NCBI GenBank assembly: GCA_964447315.1
Contig: CAYURQ010000008.1
Coordinates: 1 to 31,970 of the forward strand
Length of the DNA: 31,970 nt
Source: MWBV01 sp964447315
GTDB lineage: Archaea; Nanobdellota; Nanobdellia; Pacearchaeales; GW2011-AR1
Direction: 5' to 3'
Numbering within the stretch: position 1 is the first letter of the stretch; each line of letters begins with the position of its first letter. Positions 7,837 through 14,712 of the stretch are shown in pieces. Below the pieces are notes generated by a model that was given only the letters and a program-made list of their open reading frames with translations, did no database searches and had not been told where the DNA came from. The position numbers and the translations under genes were made by a program.

Positions 7837-8382
7837 ATGAAAAAATTCATTCTTTTAATCTCATTGATAAGTATTGCATTTCTCGCAAATGCGCAGGTAA
7901 TGGTAGAAACCTTCCCAAAAAACAACATGAAATATGCTGTTGATATGTATGCCAGTGGCACTGGAAATCATTTCGTGGCGAAAATTATCCAGGAACCAGG
8001 GGGTAAAGGAGAATTTGGCTATTTTGATATTCGACAATCAATCTTGCTTGGTTTAGCCTTGGAAAAAGCAGATAGTGTACGAACAGCACTTGAAGATGTC
8101 AAGAACGTCCAAGTTGTGACTATCGACACTATACCTTTTGATGCTGTTTTCAAAAGGAAAAGGCAAGAATTTGACATTGAGACGCAACTCATTGTTTCAG
8201 TCAGTTCTTTTCCTTACGAGGGAGAGTATCATGACCAAATAACCTTCCAAACAATGCCCATAGATGTAGCGACTGATAAAGGAGTGCCTATCCATATCAA
8301 CGCTTCATTATACTATTTATTTTATAATCCTCTTCACCAGGAGATCATGAAGTATCTGCGATCACAATTAAAGAAAAAATAA
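7837..8382 (+). CDS. exported protein of unknown function, third gene of the PEGA unit
   Basis: A protein of 181 residues with a signal peptide (1-19) ending in ANA|QV. The mature part shows no PEGA motif; it contains GEFGYFDIRQS and an ALEKADSVRTALED helix, and ends in a basic tail RSQLKKK. It is the last gene of the unit beginning at 6277 and is followed by the terminator at 8398. Spacing of 20 nt and the same codon character as the PEGA genes suggest a common origin. No family is recognised. Confidence 0.6.
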   Translation: MKKFILLISLISIAFLANAQVMVETFPKNNMKYAVDMYASGTGNHFVAKIIQEPGGKGEFGYFDIRQSILLGLALEKADSVRTALEDVKNVQVVTIDTIPFDAVFKRKRQEFDIETQLIVSVSSFPYEGEYHDQITFQTMPIDVATDKGVPIHINASLYYLFYNPLHQEIMKYLRSQLKKK

Positions 8383-8397
8383 TCTCCTTCTGAACAG

Positions 8398-8450
8398 AAA
8401 AACCAAGTCCTTGTCTACTGATTTATTCGGGGCTTGGTTTTTGTAATTTT
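8398..8450 (+). terminator. Rho-independent terminator
   Basis: A 10-bp stem AAAAACCAAG (8398-8407) with CTTGGTTTTT (8433-8442), extended inward by TCC opposite GGG with one G-U pair, and followed by a T-rich tail. Its core arms are the same as those at 148 and 2011. Confidence 0.8.
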
Positions 8451-8477
8451 TTATTAATCCTTAAATTTTATTTTAAA

Positions 8478-9041
8478 ATGAAAAATGTAAATGTGATTGG
8501 GATGATTTTCTTCATCCTTGCAATTGTTCTAGGAACTAGTTGCAAAAACAAGAAAGATTCTGAAGAAGTTGTGGTTCAGGAACCCGAGAAAGTAGAAAAG
8601 CCTGCTCCCCCTCCAACAGAAGAGGAATTTCTTCAGAGTGCAATTCCAAACCTGTCCAAAGACCTGAATGAAGGAGAACTTACAACTGTTTCCCTTCCTT
8701 CTGGAGTTATTCCTGGTCAGAATTCCCTGAAAGTCAGCAAGTTTCCCCTGGAATTTAAAAGCCCAGAAGAAAAGCCGTACGTGGAAAAGTACCTTTTCCC
8801 TTCAGTGGTTGTTTTATTCGAAAGCGGAACCCGGATGGATTACTGGGATTTACCAGAATATTTATTATGTTGGGAAAAAGGGGATAAAGTTCAAATTCTT
8901 AAGGAATCAGGAGTGCCTGGTTTGGTATATGAACATGTACCAACAACCCTTGTTCAAGGAAGCAAAGATTACTTTAAAGTCCTGGACCAGAACGGAGAGG
9001 AAATGCCCCTCAGAGCAGAATGGCCCCAGTCCTTGAAGTAG
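8478..9041 (+). CDS. putative lipoprotein
   Basis: A protein of 187 residues. The signal peptide ends in GTSC (Cys22) followed by KNKKDSEE. A spacer rich in E, V, K and P (residues 30-50) precedes a domain with alternating hydrophobic segments (LFPSVVVLF, YLLCWEKGDKVQIL, GVPGLVYEHV). There are no catalytic motifs. It is a single-gene unit between the terminators at 8398 and 9061. It may be a periplasmic or surface lipoprotein; no family is recognised. Confidence 0.65.
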   Translation: MKNVNVIGMIFFILAIVLGTSCKNKKDSEEVVVQEPEKVEKPAPPPTEEEFLQSAIPNLSKDLNEGELTTVSLPSGVIPGQNSLKVSKFPLEFKSPEEKPYVEKYLFPSVVVLFESGTRMDYWDLPEYLLCWEKGDKVQILKESGVPGLVYEHVPTTLVQGSKDYFKVLDQNGEEMPLRAEWPQSLK

Positions 9042-9060
9042 TTTTTACAGCTTTGGTTTT

Positions 9061-9106
9061 GAAACCCCCAGAAAAAAAGAAATCCCTGGGGGTTTCTTTT
9101 ATTTTT
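9061..9106 (+). terminator. Rho-independent terminator
   Basis: GAAACCCCCAG (9061-9071) pairs perfectly with CTGGGGGTTTC (9086-9096), followed by TTTTATTTTT. It is the most GC-rich stem in this half. Confidence 0.9.
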
Positions 9107-9157
9107 AATTTGCAAACAACGAATGCTCAAGAAGCAAAATAAAATATTTCTCTTAAT

Positions 9158-9191
9158 TATAAATAAAATAAAATTTAAAAATCATGAAAAA
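9158..9191 (+). repeat. 34-nt leader repeat, copy 1 (copy 2 at 10123-10156)
   Basis: An A/T-rich sequence ending in AAAAATC-ATG-AAAAA covers the leader and first codons of the gene at 9184. It recurs without mismatch at 10123-10156 before the gene at 10149. Copy 2 also contains the stop codon of the preceding gene. Confidence 0.6.
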
Positions 9192-10131
9192 TTTATTTTT
9201 TATTAATTTTTTTATTGTGTTTATAACAATCTTTTTCACATCTTGTGAAAAGGCAATTCCTCCTGTGGAAGAAAATAAACCTCCCACAATTCTCTCAGTA
9301 ACTTCAGATAAGACTTCTGTTTATGGAGGAGAAGAAATTAAGTTTTATTGTACTGCTCTTGATCCAGATGGGGACCCTCTTTATTATGAATGGAATGATG
9401 TTGGAGTAGGAACCTTTCTTTCAAATGGATCTTCTTCTACTGTTTGGAGAGCTCCAAATACTGAAAGTGATTTTATTATTGGTATAGGAGTTTTCGTTGG
9501 AGATGGACAGCATAGAGAATATGAGTCAATAATGATTACTGTTCTTTCCAAAGAAGAAGAGCCAAATCCAGAGCCAGAACCTTCTTATTATATTAAATAT
9601 GTTACTGATGATACCTATGTTAGTGAAGATCATCCAGATAAAAATTATGGAGATGAGCTTTTTTTATCAACAGGCAAAGGAAACTATACTTATTTAAAAT
9701 TTAATATAGAAGATATTTTTGATTATATCCAGAGAGATAATCTTTCTTCTATAGAAAAAGTAGAGATAAGTTTGTACGTAGCCTTTAATAACACCCTTAA
9801 TAAACCAGTTGGGACTGCAAAAATGTATGAAATCCCTTGGGGAGAAACACTTTGGTTTGAAAATCTAATAACCTATAACAAAAAACCTTCTTTTGGGGAT
9901 AAAATTGCAGAGGTATCAAATATAACCTTTGAAAAGAGTGATGTAGTTTCATTTGATGTTAAAAAAGATTTTCTTAAAAAGGTACAGTTGCATGATAATT
10001 ATAGTGTGATGATTCATACCCCCTCGCCAACAATTAATGCTTCTTGTTCTTTTTATTCAAAAGAATTAAAAGAAAATCATCCAGAATATGGAGATAGTGC
10101 AACCCCTGTTTTGTGGATAAAATATAAATAA
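9184..10131 (+). CDS. lipoprotein with Ig/PKD-like and DNRLRE (CBM96-like) domains
   Basis: A protein of 315 residues. The lipoprotein signal ends in FTSC (Cys21). Residues about 33-118 form an Ig/PKD-like domain (KPPTILSVTSDK, then ALDPDGDPLYYEW). An acidic-proline linker (EEEPNPEPEP) precedes a DNRLRE/CBM96-like domain from residue 133 to the end. Its marks are DDTYVSEDHPDKNYG, LYLKF-like TYLKFNIE, a W-x-E segment with TYNKKPSFG, and the closing strand PVLWIKYK. CBM96 members bind polysaccharides such as alginate; here glycan binding at the cell surface is likely but not shown. This is the best-assigned gene of the bacterial half. Confidence 0.8.
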   Translation: MKNLFFINFFIVFITIFFTSCEKAIPPVEENKPPTILSVTSDKTSVYGGEEIKFYCTALDPDGDPLYYEWNDVGVGTFLSNGSSSTVWRAPNTESDFIIGIGVFVGDGQHREYESIMITVLSKEEEPNPEPEPSYYIKYVTDDTYVSEDHPDKNYGDELFLSTGKGNYTYLKFNIEDIFDYIQRDNLSSIEKVEISLYVAFNNTLNKPVGTAKMYEIPWGETLWFENLITYNKKPSFGDKIAEVSNITFEKSDVVSFDVKKDFLKKVQLHDNYSVMIHTPSPTINASCSFYSKELKENHPEYGDSATPVLWIKYK

Positions 10132-10156
10132 AATAAAATTTAAAAATCATGAAAAA
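10123..10156 (+). repeat. 34-nt leader repeat, copy 2
   Basis: An identical copy of 9158-9191. It begins inside the last codons of the DNRLRE gene and ends five bases after the ATG at 10149. Confidence 0.6.
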
Positions 10157-10754
10157 AAATATTGTTAAAAAATTTCTTTTTATATCAATTTTATTGATGC
10201 TTCTCCCTTTTATTATTTTATTGATAAAAGATACAAAAGTGTTTGAAGGTGAGCAAGGAATTTCTTTTTTTATTTCAATAGGAGTTATGTTTGGAATGGG
10301 CTTTGTTTTCTTTTTTATATCATTCACGTATTTAATTGACTCTTGGATAAATCAAAGAGAAAATCCAATAAAAAAATATTCTGGAATTGGAATAATTCTC
10401 TTAATCATCTTTCCTTTGTTTTGTTTAGGTTGTGATTATCAAAAAATTCCAAAACCCTATCTTGTAGAATATTCAATTGAAATTTTGGAATCCTCAGGAG
10501 AAAAAGATACAGTTAGTTTCAGTGATACTATTTTACTGAAAAGTCCGAAACTCCGGCTAGTGAGTGTAATAAATTTTTCCCAAGTAAGTATTTTAAGGTT
10601 GCATTACAAAGGAGAAGACTCTTTTCCACAAAACCATTTTATTGCAGACAGTGTTTTACATTATAGGATTCTGAAAGAACCAAAAGCAACTCATATTTTT
10701 TTATTAAATTTCTTAGCTCTCTCAACCTTTCCCTTTAGAATTATTTATGTTTGA
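10149..10754 (+). CDS. membrane protein with a periplasmic domain
   Basis: A protein of 201 residues. Hydrophobic segments lie at about residues 9-27, 40-60 and 77-94; the third ends in FCLGC, which resembles a lipobox but lies too deep in the protein to be a normal lipoprotein signal. The C-terminal 105 residues are soluble (VEYSIEILESSGEKD, beta-like strands) and close with a hydrophobic stretch. It could alternatively be a fusion of a membrane protein with a former lipoprotein whose signal starts near residue 75. It shares its leader with the gene before it. No family is recognised. Confidence 0.55.
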   Translation: MKKNIVKKFLFISILLMLLPFIILLIKDTKVFEGEQGISFFISIGVMFGMGFVFFFISFTYLIDSWINQRENPIKKYSGIGIILLIIFPLFCLGCDYQKIPKPYLVEYSIEILESSGEKDTVSFSDTILLKSPKLRLVSVINFSQVSILRLHYKGEDSFPQNHFIADSVLHYRILKEPKATHIFLLNFLALSTFPFRIIYV

Positions 10755-10758
10755 ATTA

Positions 10759-10790
10759 TTTGTTTAATCTTATAAAATACATAAATTATG
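10759..10790 (+). repeat. 32-nt leader repeat, copy 1 (copy 2 at 11009-11040)
   Basis: A sequence beginning TTTGTTTAATC and ending ATAAATT-ATG is identical at both sites, each time ending at the start codon of a small membrane-protein gene. It probably carries promoter or translation signals duplicated with the genes. Confidence 0.65.
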
Positions 10791-10976
10791 AAGGCAAAAA
10801 TAATAGTAGCAATTTTCTTAATTTTTCTTGGAATTTATAGCATATTTTTTATGTTGTTTATGGAAGGAATAATTCCTGGTTCTTGGTGGTTAGCATTAAT
10901 TCTTTCTTTTTTTGGAGGATTTTTTGCATTGGGATTTATTGTTCTTTCAGTTTGCATTCTAAATAAATTCTCTTAA
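10788..10976 (+). CDS. small two-TM membrane protein
   Basis: A protein of 62 residues that is almost entirely hydrophobic: helices at about residues 4-24 and 33-57 are joined by a GIIPGSWW turn. It starts at the end of the 32-nt leader repeat. Similarity to the 94-aa protein that follows is limited to composition and leader. Function unknown. Confidence 0.5.
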   Translation: MKAKIIVAIFLIFLGIYSIFFMLFMEGIIPGSWWLALILSFFGGFFALGFIVLSVCILNKFS

Positions 10977-11008
10977 TTTTCCATCATTGAATGGATTTTT
11001 CGAGCTAG

Positions 11009-11040
11009 TTTGTTTAATCTTATAAAATACATAAATTATG
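11009..11040 (+). repeat. 32-nt leader repeat, copy 2
   Basis: An exact copy of 10759-10790 ending at ATG 11038. The flanking bases differ on the upstream side, so the repeat boundary is sharp. Confidence 0.65.
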
Positions 11041-11322
11041 ACAGAAAAAAATAAAATTTTTATGTCATTCTTACTTTTCTTAGGATTATTTTTATTCATT
11101 AGTGGAATTTTCCAATTTGTGGTTCAAAGGATAGTACAACCAAGTTCTTCTGAGATTATGCTTTTAATTGGGGCAACATCTGGAATATTCTTTTTTGTTT
11201 TCATAACCCTTTTATTTAAATGGGTTTATCGTAGGAAGATTGATTGGAATTCTGTGCTTCTTGTAAGTATACTTTCATTTGGAATAGGCTTTATTCTTTC
11301 TATTATTTTTTATTTTGTTTAA
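11038..11322 (+). CDS. small three-TM membrane protein
   Basis: A protein of 94 residues with three hydrophobic helices (about residues 8-28, 39-60, 72-93) and a basic loop KWVYRRKIDW between the second and third. It starts at copy 2 of the leader repeat and is the last supported gene of the bacterial half, being followed 6 nt later by the terminator at 11329. No family is recognised. Confidence 0.5.
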   Translation: MTEKNKIFMSFLLFLGLFLFISGIFQFVVQRIVQPSSSEIMLLIGATSGIFFFVFITLLFKWVYRRKIDWNSVLLVSILSFGIGFILSIIFYFV

Positions 11323-11328
11323 CCCCTC

Positions 11329-11377
11329 AAAAAATATCCAATATCAATCATTAACTTGATTTGAGGATATTTTTTTT
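11329..11377 (+). terminator. Rho-independent terminator at the end of the bacterial half
   Basis: AAAAAATATCC (11329-11339) pairs with GGATATTTTTT (11365-11375), which itself supplies the T-run. The loop holds a second small stem (ATCAA with TTGAT). Confidence 0.75.
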
Positions 11378-11384
11378 GCAAAAT
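11369..11384 (+). repeat. 16-nt direct repeat at the boundary, copy 1 (copy 2 at 11518-11533)
   Basis: A, eight T, then GCAAAAT. The identical sequence recurs at 11518-11533, and its first 13 bases recur again at 11559-11571 inside the 3' end of rpo3. Part of the match is a T-run, so chance is possible. Confidence 0.5.
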
Positions 11385-11410
11385 ACATATGAAAATAATT
11401 TCATATGTAT
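11383..11410. repeat. perfect 12-bp inverted repeat with 4-nt loop
   Basis: ATACATATGAAA (11383-11394) and TTTCATATGTAT (11399-11410) around ATAA. There is no T-run after it. It stands between the last bacterial terminator and the archaeal operon and could be an operator or a cruciform site. Confidence 0.45.
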
Positions 11411-11460
11411 CCTATTAGGTGTATTTAGTTAAAATTATTTAGTAAATAATAAAATTTTCA

Positions 11461-11592
11461 ATGGAAAATTTCTTTGGATTAATTAATGCTGTTAATACAT
11501 TGAATATTGGAAAACTTATTTTTTTTGCAAAATTTAAGAATTATTCAAATTTTATTTTATTTTTTTTGCAACTTCTTCAAGCTCTTTCTTGA
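11461..11592 (+). CDS. possible truncated ORF across the boundary
   Basis: ATG 11461 opens 43 codons (MENFFGLINAVNTLNIGKL...) that run on into the antisense of the rpo3 3' end and stop at 11592. The first 25 residues look protein-like; the rest is forced by the T-rich antisense. It may be the start of a bacterial gene cut by the junction, or chance. Otherwise 11411-11551 holds no feature I can support. Confidence 0.2.
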   Translation: MENFFGLINAVNTLNIGKLIFFAKFKNYSNFILFFLQLLQALS

Positions 11593-12250
11593 ATTCTTCA
11601 AGAGCTTTCTTAAAAATCTCTTGTGTTTTGATTTGCCCAAAACTTTCTATATTAAAAATAACTTTATTTAAAGGTTTTATTTGAATTTCTTTGCCTTCTT
11701 TTTCACAAATCCCTTCACAAACATCTACAATTTCTTTCTCAAGTTCATCAACAATTACTGCATTACTTCCCTTTGTTTTGATTTCAATTTCAGGAACAAT
11801 TTGTTTTACTTTATCAGCACAGCTTTTATCAAGGGTTAATTCAGCAACTTCTCTATAAGTTAAATTTCCTGGTGAAAACTTAGCATGATCATTTCCAATT
11901 CCAGAAGTAGTTGTTCCTTTAATATCCATTTCCTGTCCTTTACTCAATAATGTAATAGGTATTTTATCATAAACAACTTCAATACCTTCAATCTCTCCTG
12001 AATAAACATTTCCTTCTTTTTTTGTTTTTAATTTAAATTCAGCATTTTTCTTTAATTGTTTCAAGGGAATTAATCCCATTCTATGCGCAATTGTTTCATC
12101 ATATAATGGAGAATCATTTCTTGATATTTCAACTTCATCAATAGCTACGATAGGAATTCTATTAACATATCTTCTTATTCCATTGGCTAATGTAGTATTT
12201 ATCTCTGATTCAAACACTAATTTATTTTTTTCTTCTTTTATTTTTTTCAT
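11552..12250 (-). CDS. rpo3: DNA-directed RNA polymerase subunit Rpo3 (RpoD)
   Basis: A protein of 232 residues, the archaeal alpha-like subunit that pairs with Rpo11 to seed RNA polymerase assembly. The family signature is clear near the N-terminus: LANGIRRYVNRIP, VAIDEVEI, then YDE-x-IAHRMGLIPL. The C-terminal part (KVIFNIESFGQ...) forms the second half of the dimerisation domain. Only three cysteines are present (SCAD and VCEGIC), without the set needed for the Fe-S cluster found in some archaeal Rpo3 proteins. It is the last gene of the operon starting at 14982. In many archaea eL18, uL13, uS9 and Rpo10 follow; here the operon stops and bacterial sequence begins. Confidence 0.95.
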   Translation of the reverse strand: MKKIKEEKNKLVFESEINTTLANGIRRYVNRIPIVAIDEVEISRNDSPLYDETIAHRMGLIPLKQLKKNAEFKLKTKKEGNVYSGEIEGIEVVYDKIPITLLSKGQEMDIKGTTTSGIGNDHAKFSPGNLTYREVAELTLDKSCADKVKQIVPEIEIKTKGSNAVIVDELEKEIVDVCEGICEKEGKEIQIKPLNKVIFNIESFGQIKTQEIFKKALEEFKKELEEVAKKIK

Positions 12251-12280
12251 TTTAATATTTATTCAACAAAAAGAGTATTT

Positions 12281-12847
12281 TTAAACTCTTCTTCCTCTTC
12301 TTCCTCCTTTCTTCTTTGGTCCTCCACGTGGAACACGTGTTGCATCTAATATATTCAAAATTCTATATCCTTCTCTAGATAAACTTTTAATTAAAGCATT
12401 AGCCCCTGGTCCAGGAGAATTATTTCCTGTTTTTGCTCTAATTCTTACATATAATGATTTAACACCTAATTCTTTCATTGTTTCTGATATTCTTTTAGCA
12501 ATAAACATCGCAATTGTTGGATTTGCTTTAAGTCTATTATGTTTTGTAACCATTCCTCCAGAAACTTTTGTTAAAGTTCTTCCAGACATGTCAGTAACAT
12601 GAACAATGGTATTATTAAAAGAAGTATAAATATTTACAACAGCTTCAACATTTCTTTCCTTTTTTTTATCTTCATATTTTGCTTCAGCTTTAAATTCTTT
12701 CAAAGGTTTTTCTTCCTTAAGTTCAACTCCTACTTCACTAGCGGACTTTGCTAAAGAATCTTTCTTTGAGCTTATTTCCACTTTATCTTCTTTTTCAATT
12801 TCTTTAGGTTTTGGAATTTCTTTATTTTTTGTTTCTTGTTCTGCCAT
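12281..12847 (-). CDS. rps11: 30S ribosomal protein uS11
   Basis: A protein of 188 residues. The uS11 core begins near residue 66: VNIYTSFNNTIVHVTDMSG, KANPTIAMFIA, TGNNSPGPGANAL and the C-terminal DATRVPRGGPKKKGGRRGRR. Archaeal uS11 is usually about 130 residues, so residues 1-65, rich in E and K and predicted unstructured, are an added N-terminal tail. The start is ATG 12847, 2 nt after the uS4 stop, with no better in-frame ATG between it and the core. uS11 lies on the platform of the small subunit and contacts 16S rRNA near the E site. Confidence 0.95.
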   Translation of the reverse strand: MAEQETKNKEIPKPKEIEKEDKVEISSKKDSLAKSASEVGVELKEEKPLKEFKAEAKYEDKKKERNVEAVVNIYTSFNNTIVHVTDMSGRTLTKVSGGMVTKHNRLKANPTIAMFIAKRISETMKELGVKSLYVRIRAKTGNNSPGPGANALIKSLSREGYRILNILDATRVPRGGPKKKGGRRGRRV

Positions 12848-12849
12848 TT

Positions 12850-13377
12850 TTATTCAGTTTTTTCTTCCTCCTTTAGTTCGCTTTCTTTTTCTTCAGCTGG
12901 AGCTTCTTCAGAAACTTTCTTGTTTTTTTCTTTTTTTGGTTTTACTGTTATTTTGCTTTCAAGTTCAAGAGGAACAATATATGAAGGTTTATCAATAACT
13001 CTCCCATTAACTAAAACTTTTTTATGAGTGATTAATTGCCTTGCTTCTCTAACGCTCTGAGAAAGTTCTTTTTTGAAGACAATTGTTTGTAACCTTCTTT
13101 TAAGATAATTTTGAATTTCTAAAGCTAAAACATCAGCAATTGAATGAACATCCATCCCAATTTTATTTAATTGATTGAAAAGTACTTTTTGATCTTTTTC
13201 ATTTTTACCAATTAATTTCTTAGCTTTTTCACGCATTTTTTTAATTTGTGCATTAGCTTTCCAAATCTCTCTTTTATTTTTTAATCCAAACTCCTTTTTA
13301 ATTATAGATTCTTCATCAATTCTTGCTTTGTCAAAAGGTCTTTTAGGTTTTGAATATGATTTATGTTTTCTTTTCAT
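12850..13377 (-). CDS. rps4: 30S ribosomal protein uS4
   Basis: A protein of 175 residues. The archaeal/eukaryotic-type uS4 begins MKRKHKSYSKPKRPFD and the S4 RNA-binding domain lies at about residues 92-150 (RRLQTIVFKK, ARQLITHKKVLVNG). The C-terminal 30 residues are a K/E-rich tail. It sits 2 nt from both neighbours in the order uS13-uS4-uS11, which is the archaeal arrangement. The protein is a primary binder of 16S rRNA in small-subunit assembly. Confidence 0.95.
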   Translation of the reverse strand: MKRKHKSYSKPKRPFDKARIDEESIIKKEFGLKNKREIWKANAQIKKMREKAKKLIGKNEKDQKVLFNQLNKIGMDVHSIADVLALEIQNYLKRRLQTIVFKKELSQSVREARQLITHKKVLVNGRVIDKPSYIVPLELESKITVKPKKEKNKKVSEEAPAEEKESELKEEEKTE

Positions 13378-13379
13378 TT

Positions 13380-13865
13380 TTATTTACTTTTTTTCTTAAT
13401 TCCAGAACCTTTAGCACGGTTTCTTCTGAAATTTGATTTAGTTCTTTGCCCTCTCATTGGAAGGTTTATCATGTGTCTTAAACCTCTGTAAGATTTAATT
13501 TTTTTTAATCTTTTAATATCAAAATCCTTTCTTAATTCTAAATCAGTTCCTGTTAAGTGTTTGTCTTGTCCAGATTCAAAATCTTTTTGCCTATTAACTA
13601 AAAAACTTGGAAGTCCTTCTGGATTTTTTAAGAATTTTTCAATTTCTTTAATTTCATCTTGAGTTAAATCCCCAATTTTTTTATTTTTTGGAATTTTAAT
13701 TTTTTTACAAGCAGCATTTGATAAACTCCATGAAACACCCTTGATTTTTGCTAAACCAGCATAAACACTTGTACGGCCTTCAATATCTTTTTGTAGGATT
13801 CTAACTATTTTATATTCTTTATTAATTTCTTCTTTCTTAGGTTTTTTTTGTTCTTGTTCTGCCAT
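13380..13865 (-). CDS. rps13: 30S ribosomal protein uS13
   Basis: A protein of 161 residues. After a charged N-terminal extension of about 17 residues comes the uS13 fold (YKIVRILQKDIEGR, YAGLAKIKGVSW) with the helix-turn region and the conserved RGLRHMINLPMRGQRT near residues 128-143, followed by a basic tail that reaches into the subunit head. Its stop is 2 nt from uS4 and its start 4 nt from the DUF655 gene, so translation is probably coupled. Confidence 0.95.
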   Translation of the reverse strand: MAEQEQKKPKKEEINKEYKIVRILQKDIEGRTSVYAGLAKIKGVSWSLSNAACKKIKIPKNKKIGDLTQDEIKEIEKFLKNPEGLPSFLVNRQKDFESGQDKHLTGTDLELRKDFDIKRLKKIKSYRGLRHMINLPMRGQRTKSNFRRNRAKGSGIKKKSK

Positions 13866-13869
13866 TTTT

Positions 13870-14412
13870 TTATTTTATTCCACTAAATAAATTATATCTT
13901 TCAAGATTTGTTAGCTCTTGAATTATTCTTCTTTCAACAGCTTTTTCTGGATCAGGAAGGTTTTGAATTCTTTTTTTCATTTCTTCAAATGTTTCAAATT
14001 CTTTTTCTTTCCTTTGCTTTAGGATTTCCATCATATGTTTTTTTCCTAAACCAGGAAGTAATTCAATTTGATGAATTCTTTTATTAATTGCTTCAGATTT
14101 GTTGAAGAATTCAACAAATTCTTTCTCTCTTTTCTTAATGATATCTTTTATAAATTCTTCTAATTGTGCTTTTGCTTGTTCTGTAATTTTTTCCTTTTTT
14201 AATCTTCCAAGAATATAATATATTTTATCACGTTTACCTTCTCCAATATAAACTCTTTCGCCAACTTCAAGGCTTTCTCCTCTACGAGGAACTAATTCAA
14301 GAAGTGTTAAACCTGATTCACCAATAGCCTGAGCTATAGGCATCATTTTCTTTTCCAAAGGATAACCATTTGGCAAGTATTCTAGTATTATTGCATATTC
14401 TTCTTTTCCCAT
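13870..14412 (-). CDS. DUF655 family nucleic-acid-binding protein
   Basis: A protein of 180 residues matching the archaeal DUF655 family. The N-terminal half forms an OB-like beta domain (EYAIILEYLPNGYP, LELVPRRGESLEVGERVYIG), and the second half carries a helix-hairpin-helix segment (LLPGLGKKHMMEIL, about residues 118-131). The family is almost confined to archaea and sits next to Rpo4 and eL21, as it does here, which suggests a role in RNA or ribosome biology; the exact function is unknown. It begins 5 nt after the Rpo4 stop. Confidence 0.85.
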   Translation of the reverse strand: MGKEEYAIILEYLPNGYPLEKKMMPIAQAIGESGLTLLELVPRRGESLEVGERVYIGEGKRDKIYYILGRLKKEKITEQAKAQLEEFIKDIIKKREKEFVEFFNKSEAINKRIHQIELLPGLGKKHMMEILKQRKEKEFETFEEMKKRIQNLPDPEKAVERRIIQELTNLERYNLFSGIK

Positions 14413-14417
14413 TTTTA

Positions 14418-14711
14418 TTACCTGTATTCTTTAACAATTTCAAGTATTTTTTGTGTTTCATCCTCATCTAGTCCCACATCAGTAAATATTTTATTTACTT
14501 CTTCTGCTTTTTCTGGTAAAATATCAATAACTTTTGAAATGTGTGTTTCACTTATTTTTATATTTTCCAGATTTTGAATTTTTTTACGTAATTCTTTTGC
14601 TTTTTCAGGCTTCATATTTGTAAATTTTTTTATAAAAACTAATGTATCGTTGCCTTTTTCAAGGTATTCACTAGATTCTGCCATGCTTAAGGGTATTGTA
14701 TTTTTTATCAT
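14418..14711 (-). CDS. rpo4: DNA-directed RNA polymerase subunit Rpo4 (RpoF)
   Basis: About 97 residues from the chosen start. Rpo4 pairs with Rpo7 to form the polymerase stalk, and the HRDC-like fold is seen in FIKKFTNMKPEKAKEL and KVIDILPEKAEEV. An upstream ATG at 14729 adds six residues (MRRRNK) but overlaps the eL21 gene; the ATG at 14711 lies one base past the eL21 stop and reads MIKNTIPLSMAESSEYL, closer to the usual family start. The gene order eL21-Rpo4-DUF655 is characteristically archaeal. Confidence 0.85.
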   Translation of the reverse strand: MIKNTIPLSMAESSEYLEKGNDTLVFIKKFTNMKPEKAKELRKKIQNLENIKISETHISKVIDILPEKAEEVNKIFTDVGLDEDETQKILEIVKEYR

Positions 14712-14712
14712 T

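Noticed and set aside
10034..10327. 97-aa minus-strand ORF
   Set aside because: It spans parts of two better-supported + strand genes and their leader repeat and shows no motif.
148..11375. CRISPR-like array from the repeated AACCAAG and leader repeats
   Set aside because: Copies are few, irregularly spaced and tied to gene ends or starts; there are no spacers and no cas genes.
12836..13027. Serine/phenylalanine-rich + strand ORF
   Set aside because: It is antisense to the K/E-rich tail of uS4.
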